DNA of 64,000 bases from Caldilineaceae bacterium (lineage in GTDB: Bacteria > Chloroflexota > Anaerolineae > Caldilineales > Caldilineaceae). The DNA lies in assembly GCA_022842065.1 (NCBI GenBank), contig JALHQH010000016.1, positions 1-64,000 of the forward strand, in the 5' to 3' direction. The position numbers and the translations under genes were made by a program. Shown here piece after piece: positions 22,978 to 31,410 of this stretch. How positions within the stretch are numbered: position 1 is the first letter of the stretch; every line of letters starts with the position of its first letter. A model generated the notes under the pieces. The model was not told where the DNA came from, did no database searches, and worked only from the letters and a program-made list of their open reading frames with translations.

Positions 22978-23781
22978 TCACGCCGCCACTGTCTCTAGAT
23001 TGAACTCGATGAAGAAGCAGTGACCGGCGTTCTTGCGTTCAGCCATTTGCCCTTGTGTCTTTGGCTCATCGAGCAGCATACTGCCGCCCGCTGTAGCCAA
23101 CTTGAAGTACAAGTCTGGCCCACCCTCTTCCCTGTTGATGACCGGGGACAAAGGTGTGCGCGTAAAATCTGCCCGCGCGTAATCGATGCGAAACTTACCC
23201 GCCTCATCGGTGAGCGCGCTGCCGAGAGTGTCATCTTGCAGCCAGTCGGCATCAACCGCGCTGACAAGGATGCCTGGCACGGGTTGCGCTGTGCTCTGGC
23301 TAATGACCCGACCACAGATCACCCACGCATCGAAGCGCGCACGCACTTCACGCCAGAAGTCGGCCGGCAAACAATATTCCCACGTGGCAGGCGTATCTGC
23401 TGCGGCGTCTTGCGCTTTAAGCCTGATGGTGGTGAGGGCAATCTGCACAGGCGGTAATGGTGCTTGGCTCTTGCGGCCGGGTACGCTGGTCAAAAAGAGG
23501 TCGAGCTCGCAGGCCTCACCTTTATAGCCGCTGCGCTCGTCTAATGCGAAGACAAACCTACCCTGCGCATCGGCTGTCGTTTCGATTATGAGCGATGACA
23601 TTTTTGACCTCATTGTGTCGGGCGACATCACCATTAGTGGCCCGCTCGGGTCGGCCACGAATAGGCCAGAGATGTATTTCGTCCCACGATACTGATAGAG
23701 TCGGAGGGTGGCACCGGCCAGTGGTTCGCAAAAGCCGGATGCGATCTCGCCAGAGAGTTGTCCACGAAAAATGTAGGTCAT
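22978..23781 (-). CDS. Carboxypeptidase-regulatory-like (transthyretin-like) protein
   Basis: A 267-aa protein starting MTYIFRGQLSGEIASGFCEP with an AAAGGAG site. Two beta-sandwich-like segments can be seen: residues 1-110 (GATLRLYQYRG, TTADAQGRFVFALDE) and 150-250 (WVICGRVISQSTAQPVPGIL, LTDEAGKFRIDY). The pattern GxV-x-P-x-x-G-x-V-D-x-x-G-x-F is that of carboxypeptidase regulatory-like/transthyretin folds. There is no signal peptide, so it is probably cytoplasmic. It lies between two Usp genes, 43 bases after the upstream one starts its leader. Function unknown. Confidence 0.65.
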   Translation of the reverse strand: MTYIFRGQLSGEIASGFCEPLAGATLRLYQYRGTKYISGLFVADPSGPLMVMSPDTMRSKMSSLIIETTADAQGRFVFALDERSGYKGEACELDLFLTSVPGRKSQAPLPPVQIALTTIRLKAQDAAADTPATWEYCLPADFWREVRARFDAWVICGRVISQSTAQPVPGILVSAVDADWLQDDTLGSALTDEAGKFRIDYARADFTRTPLSPVINREEGGPDLYFKLATAGGSMLLDEPKTQGQMAERKNAGHCFFIEFNLETVAA

Positions 23782-23824
23782 GATAAGTCTCCTTTCAATC
23801 GTGTTTCTGTTTGTTACGATTCGA

Positions 23825-24748
23825 TCAAACAGCTGTTTGATCGGGCTGGGCATTGCGCACCAGCAGGATTGGACAAGCTGCGTTGCGTAGCACCTTGTTC
23901 GCCACACTGCCGTAATACCAGCGCTTGAGGCCAGAACGACCGTATGTACTCATGACGAGCAGATCAATATTATCGATAATGGCCGACGCGCAGATCACTT
24001 GGTCGGCGTCACCTAATTTGGCTTGGTACTCACAGGCAATCCCGCTGGATTGCAGCATATGCGCCACCTGTGCCAAGTAGACGTCGGCCGCGAGCCGCCA
24101 TTGTTCCTGGGCAGCATCGGCGCTTGCTCGATCGGGAAAGAGCAGGCGCATATTTTCCTCGTCCAATGGTTGAACCACCTGAAGCAACACTAGTTGTGCA
24201 TTCAGCGTCTGCGCCAACACGGCGGCTTCGGGCAATGCGGTTTCTGCCATCTGTGAGCCGTCAAGTGGGATGAGGATGCGGCGCGGTTTCCCACTGCCGG
24301 CGTTTGTTACCTCGCGCATGAGCAAGATCGGCGTTTCTGCACGCTGGATCACTCGTTCTGCTACGCTGCCTAGGGCAAAACGCACAAAGCCGGCGCGACC
24401 ATGGGTGGTCATTGCAATCAAGTCGGCCGCTTCACCTTTGGCCAGCTTTACAATTTCATAAGCTGCATCGCCCTCAATCACATGCGTGTGGACCCTGTAG
24501 CCCATATTTTCCAGTTTTTCGCGCTGCTGGTTCAAGTAACTCTCCAGATTGGCAAGCACACTAGCCACCAGTCTGACCGCGCCATGACCGAGCTGAATTG
24601 ACGTGTATCGCAACGAATCGAATACGCTGATTAATTCCAACGCTGTTTCCGTTGGCGAGGTAATAGATTTGACATAAGTCAGCACCTGCTCAGCAAGTGG
24701 TGAACCATCCAACGGGATGACAACTTTTCGATAGGCAGTAGATGACAT
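23825..24748 (-). CDS. Universal stress protein, two-domain
   Basis: A 307-aa tandem Usp. Domain 1 begins YRKVVIPLDGSPLAEQVLTY and has MTTHGRAGFVRFALGSVAE; domain 2 begins RRILIPLDGSQMAETALPEA and has MSTYGRSGLKRWYYGSVAN. Both contain the GX2GX9GS-type ATP-binding loop, unlike the UspE-like protein at 12330-13262. The start ATG 24748 has AAGGAG; the upstream frame to 24817 is noncoding leader. It probably shares a transcript with the downstream transthyretin-like gene. Confidence 0.92.
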   Translation of the reverse strand: MSSTAYRKVVIPLDGSPLAEQVLTYVKSITSPTETALELISVFDSLRYTSIQLGHGAVRLVASVLANLESYLNQQREKLENMGYRVHTHVIEGDAAYEIVKLAKGEAADLIAMTTHGRAGFVRFALGSVAERVIQRAETPILLMREVTNAGSGKPRRILIPLDGSQMAETALPEAAVLAQTLNAQLVLLQVVQPLDEENMRLLFPDRASADAAQEQWRLAADVYLAQVAHMLQSSGIACEYQAKLGDADQVICASAIIDNIDLLVMSTYGRSGLKRWYYGSVANKVLRNAACPILLVRNAQPDQTAV

Positions 24749-24870
24749 AGTGTACGCTCCTTCAGTAGATTGTTTATGCGTTTGGCATAGCGGCATTGGT
24801 GTGGATGATGACCACATTTAGGCACCCCTGCTCCCTTCATCACGACCGGCTACAACGCTTGCAATGGCTA

Positions 24871-24930
24871 GAAAATAAAAAAGTAGGTCGGCGCGTGTTG
24901 CTCTTCTGCAAACACATGCCGACCTACTTT
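24871..24930 (-). terminator. Rho-independent terminator of the MpsC-like gene
   Basis: Arms 24880-24899 and 24911-24930 pair with two weak positions; on the minus strand the stem is followed by a T-rich tract. A second, smaller palindrome lies at 25050-25070. Together they fill the 340-base gap between the Usp leader and the MpsC-like gene; no gene is seen there. Confidence 0.8.
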
Positions 24931-25088
24931 GCAACCAGTCTTCTTCCCAGCGTTGCCCGGTTGTCACTCTTCAAAATGGTCTCACCACTTGGAACCGCTA
25001 CAACCGCAACAAGGAAGGCTACTCTTTACCTAGTCTGTCGTGTTCGTATTGATAGCCAGCCTGGCTATCAGGGGGCTATACAATTATC

Positions 25089-25475
25089 TCAATACTCATT
25101 ACGTTTTTTTGCTGGAAACTTCTCCTCCACATTTTCATTAACGACCAATACAATCACCCGTTCGCCAGTTTTGGTGCTGATGTCGCTATGGACACTGATC
25201 AGTTCACAACCAACCGCATCACGAACCAGCGTTTCCAGAAATGCGCGACCACTCTCAAATAGCCGTCTACGTATCTCCTTGATCAGTTGCTGGCCATTTC
25301 CTGCTTCACAAAGCTTTTGCTCTGCTTGCGTCATTTCCCCCCGTACACGCACCAGAATCAAATCATCAATGAACCGCGTGCGCACATCCATCGGTCCGCG
25401 CCCTAAGTACTCTTTTTCGAACTTGGTGATCAGCTTGGCGACCTCGTCTTCAACCATGCCGCGTGTTTTTTCCAT
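25089..25475 (-). CDS. MpsC/DUF2294 family protein
   Basis: A 128-aa protein with the DUF2294 pattern: VAKLITKFEKEYLGRGP, IDDLILVRVRGEMTQAEQKL, LVRDAVGCELISVHSDISTK and VIVLVVNE. In staphylococci the related MpsC belongs to a Na+-translocating, membrane-potential-generating system with MpsA/MpsB; no MpsA or MpsB is nearby here. A GAGGGATC site precedes the ATG. The 340-base region upstream contains a terminator hairpin and palindromes, so expression may be controlled by premature termination. Confidence 0.88.
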   Translation of the reverse strand: MEKTRGMVEDEVAKLITKFEKEYLGRGPMDVRTRFIDDLILVRVRGEMTQAEQKLCEAGNGQQLIKEIRRRLFESGRAFLETLVRDAVGCELISVHSDISTKTGERVIVLVVNENVEEKFPAKKRNEY

Positions 25476-25537
25476 AGATCCCTCGAACTGCCAACTTTGG
25501 GCAACTGCTCAACACGACGACAATGATCCCATCCAGC

Positions 25538-25568
25538 AAAAAAAGACTGCCCCCTTAGGTGGCAGTCT
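25538..25568 (-). terminator. Terminator hairpin upstream of the MpsC-like gene
   Basis: On the minus strand an 8-bp GC-rich stem (25561-25568 with 25545-25552) is followed by seven T. It ends transcripts entering from the DUF1398 side, or acts as an attenuator if the MpsC transcript starts near 25770. Confidence 0.72.
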
Positions 25569-25724
25569 CCTCCTGTGCATTTTATCGAGAATGCGCTCGT
25601 ATTCAGTTAGACAGCATACTTTATCGCAATCGTACCATTAAGATCAGTTATCAATTTGTGCGAATCTGCCGACCGCTGCGGAATGTAATGTAAATATATT
25701 ATGACACCACAAATCATAGACAAG

Positions 25725-25774
25725 ATAGTCCATATGACTAGTAATTGGACTAGTCATATGACTAGTAATTGGAC
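25725..25774. repeat. Tandem 24-bp repeat with 18-bp palindrome
   Basis: Two direct copies of a 24-25-bp unit; at their junction lies a perfect 18-bp palindrome (25749-25766) centred on CATATG with ACTAGT ends. It is AT-rich and lies in the otherwise gene-free stretch 25569-25817. It looks like a repressor-binding site, but no regulator is adjacent. Confidence 0.65.
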
Positions 25775-25817
25775 TAGCTACTTAGACAGGTCACTGCAGG
25801 AGAACGACACTAGCGGT

Positions 25818-26240
25818 TTAGGACGTTTCTAGCGCAACCGCCGGATAGGCTTCAATATATTCTTCGCCATTGACGCCATAGTAAACAACGGTGCGCGCGG
25901 TCAGATCAACCGCATAACCAACAACACCGGCCTGCCAAGTTGCGGCCAGAAATTCGGGAAAGCTGCTCTGGCCGGCCTGATCGGTGCGCAAGGCGGTGAT
26001 CAAGGCCGCACGGTCGAAGGGCGGCACATCAGCAAAGCCATTCACGAGCGGCGTGCCCTGTACGACGACTGGTCCGTCCACGGTCAGATAGAGGCTCTGC
26101 GCGGCGGGCAAGGTCCAGCGGTTGCGCGTCACCCCGGCACGGCGCAGGGCTTCGGCCAGGTAGGGAAAGCCGCCTACCTTTGGCCTGATGGTCATGGCGT
26201 GCTGAAGGGTGGCTTGTAAATTGTCAATTGCGTTGCTCAT
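25818..26240 (-). CDS. DUF1398 family protein
   Basis: A 140-aa protein matching DUF1398 (YbcV-like): MRPKVGGFPYLAEALRRAG-type opening (here IRPKVGGFPYLAEALRRAGV), a central TWQAGVVGYAVDLTARTVVY, and YYGVNGEEYIEAYPAV at the end. Function unknown; members often sit near other small uncharacterised enzymes. The start ATG 26240 follows GGAGAGAC. It starts 22 bases after the DUF899 gene and is likely co-transcribed with it. Confidence 0.85.
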   Translation of the reverse strand: MSNAIDNLQATLQHAMTIRPKVGGFPYLAEALRRAGVTRNRWTLPAAQSLYLTVDGPVVVQGTPLVNGFADVPPFDRAALITALRTDQAGQSSFPEFLAATWQAGVVGYAVDLTARTVVYYGVNGEEYIEAYPAVALETS

Positions 26241-26261
26241 CTTTGTCTCTCCATTCATGCA

Positions 26262-26975
26262 TTAATCAACGGGAACGCTCTGCCACTGATGGATCTGGGT
26301 CAGCTTCTTGAGCAGATTGCGCAGGGTCTCCTGTTCCGCTTGGCTCAGGCCGCCGAAAAAATAGGCATCGTTGTGGTCGGCAAGCTGCGCCAGTTCGGGC
26401 AGGATCTGTTCACCGGCGTCGTCTTTGTAAAAAACGCTGACGCCGGGCATTTCCTCGCCGGGGCGCTGGGTATAGTTGTAAGCGCGCTCGCCCTGGGCAA
26501 TTTCTTCCGGCGTGAAGGTAACACCAAAGTCACGGTTGAAGCTGCTGCCATAGGAGGAGACCCAGGTGAAGTGCCAGCCCATGCGCTGGCGGAACTGTTC
26601 GATCTCGGCCAGCGGGGCGCGGGAGATGGCCAGCATGGTCACGTCGCGATTGGCCAGGTGTACGGTCATGCCATCGGTATGATCTGCCATGAAGGAGCAG
26701 CTTGCACAGCCCTCTTCCCACCCCGGTGCCAACATGAAGTGCTGTACCAGCAGTTGGCGGCGGCCCTGGAAAAGATCGGCCAGCGTCTGTTGGCCGGCCG
26801 ATGTATCGAAGCGGTAGTTCTGCTCGATGCGCACCCACGGCAGGGCGCGGCGTTCGTGTGCAAGCTCGTCACGCAGGCGCGTCAGCGCTTTTTCGCGCAC
26901 CAGCAGATTTTTGCGTTCGACTAGCCATTGGTCTCTGGATACGACAGGGTAGTTGACAATGCCCTCGGTATTCAT
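26262..26975 (-). CDS. DUF899 thioredoxin-like protein
   Basis: A 237-aa thioredoxin-fold protein of the DUF899 family: ERKNLLVREKALTRLRDELA, ALPWVRIEQNYRFDT, LFQGRRQLLVQHFML, and the signature GWEEGCASCSFMADH, in which the two cysteines stand in a CASC motif at the thioredoxin active-site position. Family members are predicted oxidoreductases of unknown substrate. AAGGAG precedes the ATG. It heads a two-gene unit with the DUF1398 gene. Confidence 0.9.
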   Translation of the reverse strand: MNTEGIVNYPVVSRDQWLVERKNLLVREKALTRLRDELAHERRALPWVRIEQNYRFDTSAGQQTLADLFQGRRQLLVQHFMLAPGWEEGCASCSFMADHTDGMTVHLANRDVTMLAISRAPLAEIEQFRQRMGWHFTWVSSYGSSFNRDFGVTFTPEEIAQGERAYNYTQRPGEEMPGVSVFYKDDAGEQILPELAQLADHNDAYFFGGLSQAEQETLRNLLKKLTQIHQWQSVPVD

Positions 26976-27081
26976 GGTGTGCTCCTTATTGTCGGATAAT
27001 ATGGCGCTCCGGCACGTTTTTGCCGCATGCGCTGCAACTGACTTTGGCTGTTGATTATGCGGTTATACAAGCTGATTTCAA

Positions 27082-27561
27082 TCAGTGCCCGACCGCCGCT
27101 TTGATGCTGGCCAGGTGGCTATGAACATGTCCGATCAAGATATTTTCGATCACAGCATGCGCACTAATCTCCCCATTGAGAAGGGTGAAGTAGCCGGCGC
27201 GATCCAGTGCTTCATCGCTCAACCCGCCGACAACCGCGCTCGCCTGCACCCCGCCACTGTGTAGCCGGTCGAGAATCGCCTGCTTGCTCACGGTGGCGTA
27301 TTCGGCGGCGTGTTGGGCATTGCCGTGGTGAAAGAGCTCCAGCGTCAACGGCGGTAGGGGTTGGCCGTCGGCCAGCAGTTTGGCCAAGCCGGCCACCGGT
27401 TCATGGGAAACGGCCAGGTGATGGGCCGTAACCCGGACCGGCCACCCTTCGTCCGTGGTGACACGATCCAGATCATCCTCTGTACAACCTTCGATATAGC
27501 TGATCAGCTCGGCGTTGGCGGCGTTAAAGCGTTGCACTAGTGCCTGGGCTCGTTGACTCAT
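27082..27561 (-). CDS. DinB-superfamily protein
   Basis: A 159-aa four-helix-bundle protein. Features are DEGWPVRVTAHHLAVSHEPV with a probable metal-ligand His pair in the second helix, and NILIGHVHSHLASIKAAV at the C-terminus. These are typical of DinB/maleylpyruvate isomerase-like metal-dependent proteins, often involved in thiol transfer or stress. The start ATG 27561 has AAGGAG; upstream frame to 27618 is leader. It diverges from the AraC-family gene at 27715. Confidence 0.8.
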   Translation of the reverse strand: MSQRAQALVQRFNAANAELISYIEGCTEDDLDRVTTDEGWPVRVTAHHLAVSHEPVAGLAKLLADGQPLPPLTLELFHHGNAQHAAEYATVSKQAILDRLHSGGVQASAVVGGLSDEALDRAGYFTLLNGEISAHAVIENILIGHVHSHLASIKAAVGH

Positions 27562-27714
27562 GATTGGTTTCTCCTTGTTACCAGAAGCGAATAAGATGGA
27601 ATAGTACGGGTAGTACATTTGTTCTTTTCTGCTCGTAGTATATAATCGTTTTGTGCGGCGATCTATGCCCTATGATCCGCAAAATATGTCTGATCGTCCA
27701 AAAGGGAGGTAAAA

Positions 27715-28629
27715 ATGGATGTGCTGACCGATGTGCTTAATACCGTTGAACTGAAAGGGTGGCTCTCTTCGCGGCGCGAACTGGCACCCGGGTGGCGTTA
27801 TGACTTCGCGCTAAGCAAGGACAGCATGTTCCATGTCATTAGCCACGGTGGTGCCTATTTGCAGGTGGAAGGGGAGCCCGAAGCGATGCGCGTGGACGAT
27901 GGCGATGTGCTGCTCTTCCCAACTGGCCATGCCCATGCGCTCTATGATGATCCCCGGTCGCCGCTCACGCGCCTGGTCCAGTTGGACTATAATCCGCAAC
28001 GGGGCTATCAGGTCGTCAATGGGGAAGGTGAGGGGCCAAAGCTGCTGATGCTCTGTGGCGCGTTCCATTTCGCCTATCCCCGCGGTCTGCCCTTGCTCCA
28101 GCGGCTGCCCAAACTGATTCATATTCCGGGGACACAGGGGCGCATGGCGCAAGGCTGCGCCGACATTGTGGGGTTGATCGCGCGTGAAGCGGCGGTCCAG
28201 CAACCGGGTGCGGCGGTCGTGCTCAACCGGTTAACCGAACTGCTCTTCATTCAAGTGATCCGCCTCTGGATCGACCAACAGGCCGAAGCGGCGGTGGGAT
28301 GGGGCGCGGCGTTGCGCGACCAGCCGATCAGCACCGCCCTAGGCCTGATTCATCAGTCACCTGAGCACAAGTGGACGGTCAATGAGTTGGCCGCGACTGT
28401 GGCATTATCGCGCTCCGCCTTTTCGGCGCGTTTCACCCACTTGGTCGGCGAACCACCGCTGACCTATCTGACCCGCTGGCGGATGCTACGCGCCGCCCGG
28501 CTGCTGAAGAATGAGGTTGGGATCGAGACCGTCGCGACGTTGCTTGGCTACGAGTCGGAAGTCGCCTTTCGCAAGGCGTTCAAGCGCGAGATAGGGATGC
28601 CCCCGGCGCACTACCGGCGCTTTGGCTAA
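27715..28629 (+). CDS. AraC-family regulator with cupin sensor
   Basis: A 304-aa activator. Residues 1-170 form a cupin_6-like sensor (YLQVEGEPEAMRVDDGDVLL, FPTGHAHALYD), and 200-304 the double helix-turn-helix of AraC/XylS proteins (WTVNELAATVALSRSAFSAR, ETVATLLGYESEVAFRKAFK, PPAHYRRFG). Such cupin-AraC proteins commonly control neighbouring oxidoreductase or detoxification genes; the divergent DinB-like gene is a candidate target. GGGAGG precedes the ATG; a TATAAT lies at 27641-27646. Confidence 0.9.
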   Translation: MDVLTDVLNTVELKGWLSSRRELAPGWRYDFALSKDSMFHVISHGGAYLQVEGEPEAMRVDDGDVLLFPTGHAHALYDDPRSPLTRLVQLDYNPQRGYQVVNGEGEGPKLLMLCGAFHFAYPRGLPLLQRLPKLIHIPGTQGRMAQGCADIVGLIAREAAVQQPGAAVVLNRLTELLFIQVIRLWIDQQAEAAVGWGAALRDQPISTALGLIHQSPEHKWTVNELAATVALSRSAFSARFTHLVGEPPLTYLTRWRMLRAARLLKNEVGIETVATLLGYESEVAFRKAFKREIGMPPAHYRRFG

Positions 28630-28660
28630 CAGCCGCGCCGCCGAAGATAAGCCTGTCTCC

Positions 28661-29440
28661 CTATGCCGTTGGTATCGTGCCCCCGTCGATCACATACTCT
28701 GTGCCGGTGATGGTGGCGGCCCGCGGCGAAGCGAGAAAGGCGATCAGGTTCGCTACTTCCATGGGTTTCGACGGGCGTCCAATCGGAATGCCACCGAGCG
28801 CATTCATGATGAGCTGTTTGCCTCCTTCATAGTCGGTGCCGGCCTGGCTGGCGAGGCGTTCCGCCAAGGCCACCGCGGCTTCGGTCTCGATCCAGCCAGG
28901 GGAAACCCGCACCACGCGCACCCCTTGGGGCGATACTTCCTTGGACAGGCTTTTGCTGTAGGTCGAAAGCGCGGCTTTGGCCGCGGCATAGGCGGTGGTG
29001 GATTGGGGCAAAGGCAGCCGCTGCTGGATCGAGGTGACGTGAATGATGACGCCCGCACCTTGGGCCACCATCCCTGGCAGCAAGGCCCGATCGAGCCGCA
29101 CGGCAGGGAAGAGATTATGGTCCAATTCCTGCTGCCAATGGCTTTCATCGAGCACCGCGAAGCCCCCCGCCGGCGATGAAGATCCCCCCAACACATGGAC
29201 AATCACATCCACACCGCCCCACCGTTCCACCACGGCCTGGGCGACGGCGGTACATCCCGCCACCGTCGTGAGATCGGCAGTAACGAACGCTTCCGCGGGC
29301 AGCGTGTCCGGCTGCGTGCGCGCCGTTGTGAGCACCCTGGCCCCGAGTGCGCAAAACAGTTCGACCACCGCCTTGCCCACCCCCTTGGTGCCGGATGTGA
29401 CAAGGACGCGCAAGCCGGCGAGTTCCAGATCCATACTCAT
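28661..29440 (-). CDS. SDR-family oxidoreductase
   Basis: A 259-aa short-chain dehydrogenase/reductase: cofactor motif [10 protein letters not shown] (an atypical TGxxxGxG with Ser), HVLGGSSSP in place of [29 protein letters not shown] with catalytic Ser, Tyr and Lys, and VSPGWIET and GTEYVIDGG at the end. Substrate unknown. Its ATG overlaps the stop of the upstream NTF2-like gene (TAATG), so the two are translationally coupled. Confidence 0.9.
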   Translation of the reverse strand: MSMDLELAGLRVLVTSGTKGVGKAVVELFCALGARVLTTARTQPDTLPAEAFVTADLTTVAGCTAVAQAVVERWGGVDVIVHVLGGSSSPAGGFAVLDESHWQQELDHNLFPAVRLDRALLPGMVAQGAGVIIHVTSIQQRLPLPQSTTAYAAAKAALSTYSKSLSKEVSPQGVRVVRVSPGWIETEAAVALAERLASQAGTDYEGGKQLIMNALGGIPIGRPSKPMEVANLIAFLASPRAATITGTEYVIDGGTIPTA

Positions 29441-29766
29441 TAGTTGATCTCCAGTGCTGTGATCTTGTCATCGGCCACTTGGAAGCTGTAATCAAGTTGC
29501 GCCGGACTGCCAGGAAAGTTGCCGGTGACCGTCGCACGTACCTGGACGTTATTGCCTGCCTGCACGACTGCGGAGGGTTCGGTATGGTAAGTGTATTTGT
29601 CTTGTGCCGCGCGCAGCCAGGCGTGGATCGCGGCCTGCCCTTGATAGGTGTGCGCTTCGTCATGGACAACCGCGTCGCTGGCAAAACAATGGTTTAACGC
29701 CTCATCAGCGGCGCCATTACTGACCGCAAAAAAAGTAGTGATCGCAGGTGGGAGTTGAATATGCAT
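29440..29766 (-). CDS. NTF2-like (SnoaL-type) protein
   Basis: A 108-aa cone-fold protein: [40 protein letters not shown], and [17 protein letters not shown] with [14 protein letters not shown]. This is the pattern of SnoaL-like/DUF4440-type proteins, which act as small isomerases, hydrolases or ligand binders. AAGGAG precedes the ATG. It is the first gene of a coupled pair with the SDR and diverges from the HxlR regulator, its probable controller. Confidence 0.85.
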   Translation of the reverse strand: MHIQLPPAITTFFAVSNGAADEALNHCFASDAVVHDEAHTYQGQAAIHAWLRAAQDKYTYHTEPSAVVQAGNNVQVRATVTGNFPGSPAQLDYSFQVADDKITALEIN

Positions 29767-29864
29767 GGTTGTTGCTCCTTATGATAAAATTTGTTTAACT
29801 AGCTACAATTTTATCAGTTACTAACCATTCGTCAAGTACGCACGGAAAAGTAAGTTACTCACTT

Positions 29865-30203
29865 ATGCAAAAAGTCTATACCCCTTCAACTGCGGCCAGT
29901 GGTGTGGAAGAAGTGCTGCGTTTGCTCGAAGGCCGCTGGAAGCTGATCATCTTGTTTCATCTGTTTGACGGCAAAGTGCAACGTTTCTCGGATTTTGAAA
30001 AACTCATTCCTGGCATCTCGCAGAAGATGTTGGCCCAGCAATTGCGGCAATTAGAAGCGGACGGCATCGTAGCGCGGGAAATCTATCCGCAAGTGCCGCC
30101 CAAAGTGGAATATCGCCTCACCGCGTGGGGACAGAGGGTCTGTCCCGCCCTGGATGCGCTGCTCAAATGGGCGGAGCAAAGAGCTGATTTCCCGGCGGCG
30201 TAG
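29865..30203 (+). CDS. HxlR-family winged-helix regulator
   Basis: A 112-aa regulator of the HxlR (DUF24) type: LLEGRWKLIILFHLFDGKVQ, FSDFEKLIPGISQKMLAQQL, RQLEADGIVAREIYPQVPPK and VEYRLTAWGQ. It has no N-terminal Cys of the redox-sensing subgroup. It diverges from the NTF2-SDR pair across a 98-base AT-rich gap, the usual position for a local repressor or activator. Confidence 0.9.
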   Translation: MQKVYTPSTAASGVEEVLRLLEGRWKLIILFHLFDGKVQRFSDFEKLIPGISQKMLAQQLRQLEADGIVAREIYPQVPPKVEYRLTAWGQRVCPALDALLKWAEQRADFPAA

Positions 30204-30307
30204 CGGCTAAAGTTGTAACGGGAATTGCGCATGAGACCGCCCGCAGCCATGACCTAACTGATTGCAACCGCACCGCCGGCAACTTGCCCTGATCAGTCGG
30301 CGAATCT

Positions 30308-31192
30308 CTACCCTTGTGCTGACGGCGAAACGCCAAAATGACGTTTGTACTCCCGGCTAAATTGGGCGGGGCTGTTGTAGCCGACCAGATACCCCGCTTC
30401 GCTGGCATTTTTCCCCGCGCTGAGCAGCGTATGGGCGCGGTCGAGTTTCAGCGCTTTGGCATATTGCAACGGCGGCAGATGCATGACCGCTTTAAAGGTT
30501 TTGCGGAAACCCGATGTGCTCATATTGGCGATGGTGGCCAATGCATCGACCGACACCACCTCATGCAGGTTTTGATGGATATGTTCCACGGCCTTGGCAA
30601 TTTGTTGCACTTGCCCGCGATGTGCCAGCAATCGGCGTAACGCGCCGGAGTGGTCCTGCGCGAGCAAACGAAAATAGATCTCATCCAGGAGCGCATCGCC
30701 TAACACCGCACATTCAACCGGGTTGTTCAACATCCGCAAGAGGCGGATCACGGCATCCAACAACGCCTCATCTAAGGGCGCGGCGATAATGGCAGAGGAA
30801 CTGCTTGTTTCGGCTTTGGCCGTTGGCGGGGTGACCCGGTCCATCTTTAGCAGCAGATTGGCAATCCGGCGCAAGTCAATTTTGATCCCGGCCATCAACA
30901 GCGGCTGCGCCGGTGCTGCTTCAACCACCTCGACTGCCACGGGCATCGGCAAAAAAAGACAGAGATAGCGCCCGGCGCTATAGTCATATTGCCGGCCATC
31001 CACATAGCAGACCTTTTTGCCCTGGCCCAGGATCAAGAGGGCCGGTTCATAGACATTGGTCCGGACCTCATCACGCGTGGTTTGCCGGTAGATGCCCAAA
31101 CTCGGCAGCGCGGTCCAATTGATTCCTTCTTGGGGTGTATGGTGATCCAATAAGGCGACAAAGTCGGCCATTTTCTCATCTAAACTGCGCAT
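30308..31192 (-). CDS. AraC-family regulator (AraC_N type)
   Basis: A 294-aa regulator with an AraC_N arm (NVYEPALLILGQGKKVCYVD, GRQYDYSAGRYLCLFLPMP) and a C-terminal double HTH (VSVDALATIANMSTSGFRKT, EAGYLVGYNSPAQFSREYKR, HFGVSPS). It belongs to the YqhC-like group that often controls aldehyde or ketone reductases. It diverges from the SDR gene at 31411, a natural target. An AGAGGTC site precedes the ATG. Confidence 0.9.
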   Translation of the reverse strand: MRSLDEKMADFVALLDHHTPQEGINWTALPSLGIYRQTTRDEVRTNVYEPALLILGQGKKVCYVDGRQYDYSAGRYLCLFLPMPVAVEVVEAAPAQPLLMAGIKIDLRRIANLLLKMDRVTPPTAKAETSSSSAIIAAPLDEALLDAVIRLLRMLNNPVECAVLGDALLDEIYFRLLAQDHSGALRRLLAHRGQVQQIAKAVEHIHQNLHEVVSVDALATIANMSTSGFRKTFKAVMHLPPLQYAKALKLDRAHTLLSAGKNASEAGYLVGYNSPAQFSREYKRHFGVSPSAQG

Positions 31193-31410
31193 CGTTGACC
31201 TCTAAAGCTCGCATCGATCTGATTCTCTACCGTGCGCCTATCGTACCCGAAGCCGGGCACAAAATCAATACAAAATGCGCCAGCAATATCAGATTGTGCA
31301 AGCATTGTCCTGTTTTATGTATTCATTTCTTGCTAGCCGGCGCATATACTGCATCTAGCAAAATAAAATGTGCAAATGAGCTTTCACGGATTAATAAGGA
31401 GGGTAAGACA

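Noticed and set aside
24796..25641. 281-codon open frame on the plus strand
   Set aside because: Runs through the terminator and antisense of the MpsC-like gene; Ser/Arg/Thr-rich shadow composition and no ribosome site.
31135..31410. Long N-terminal extension of the SDR gene
   Set aside because: It overlaps the divergent AraC-type gene; AAGGAGGG and ATG at 31411 give a normal SDR start.
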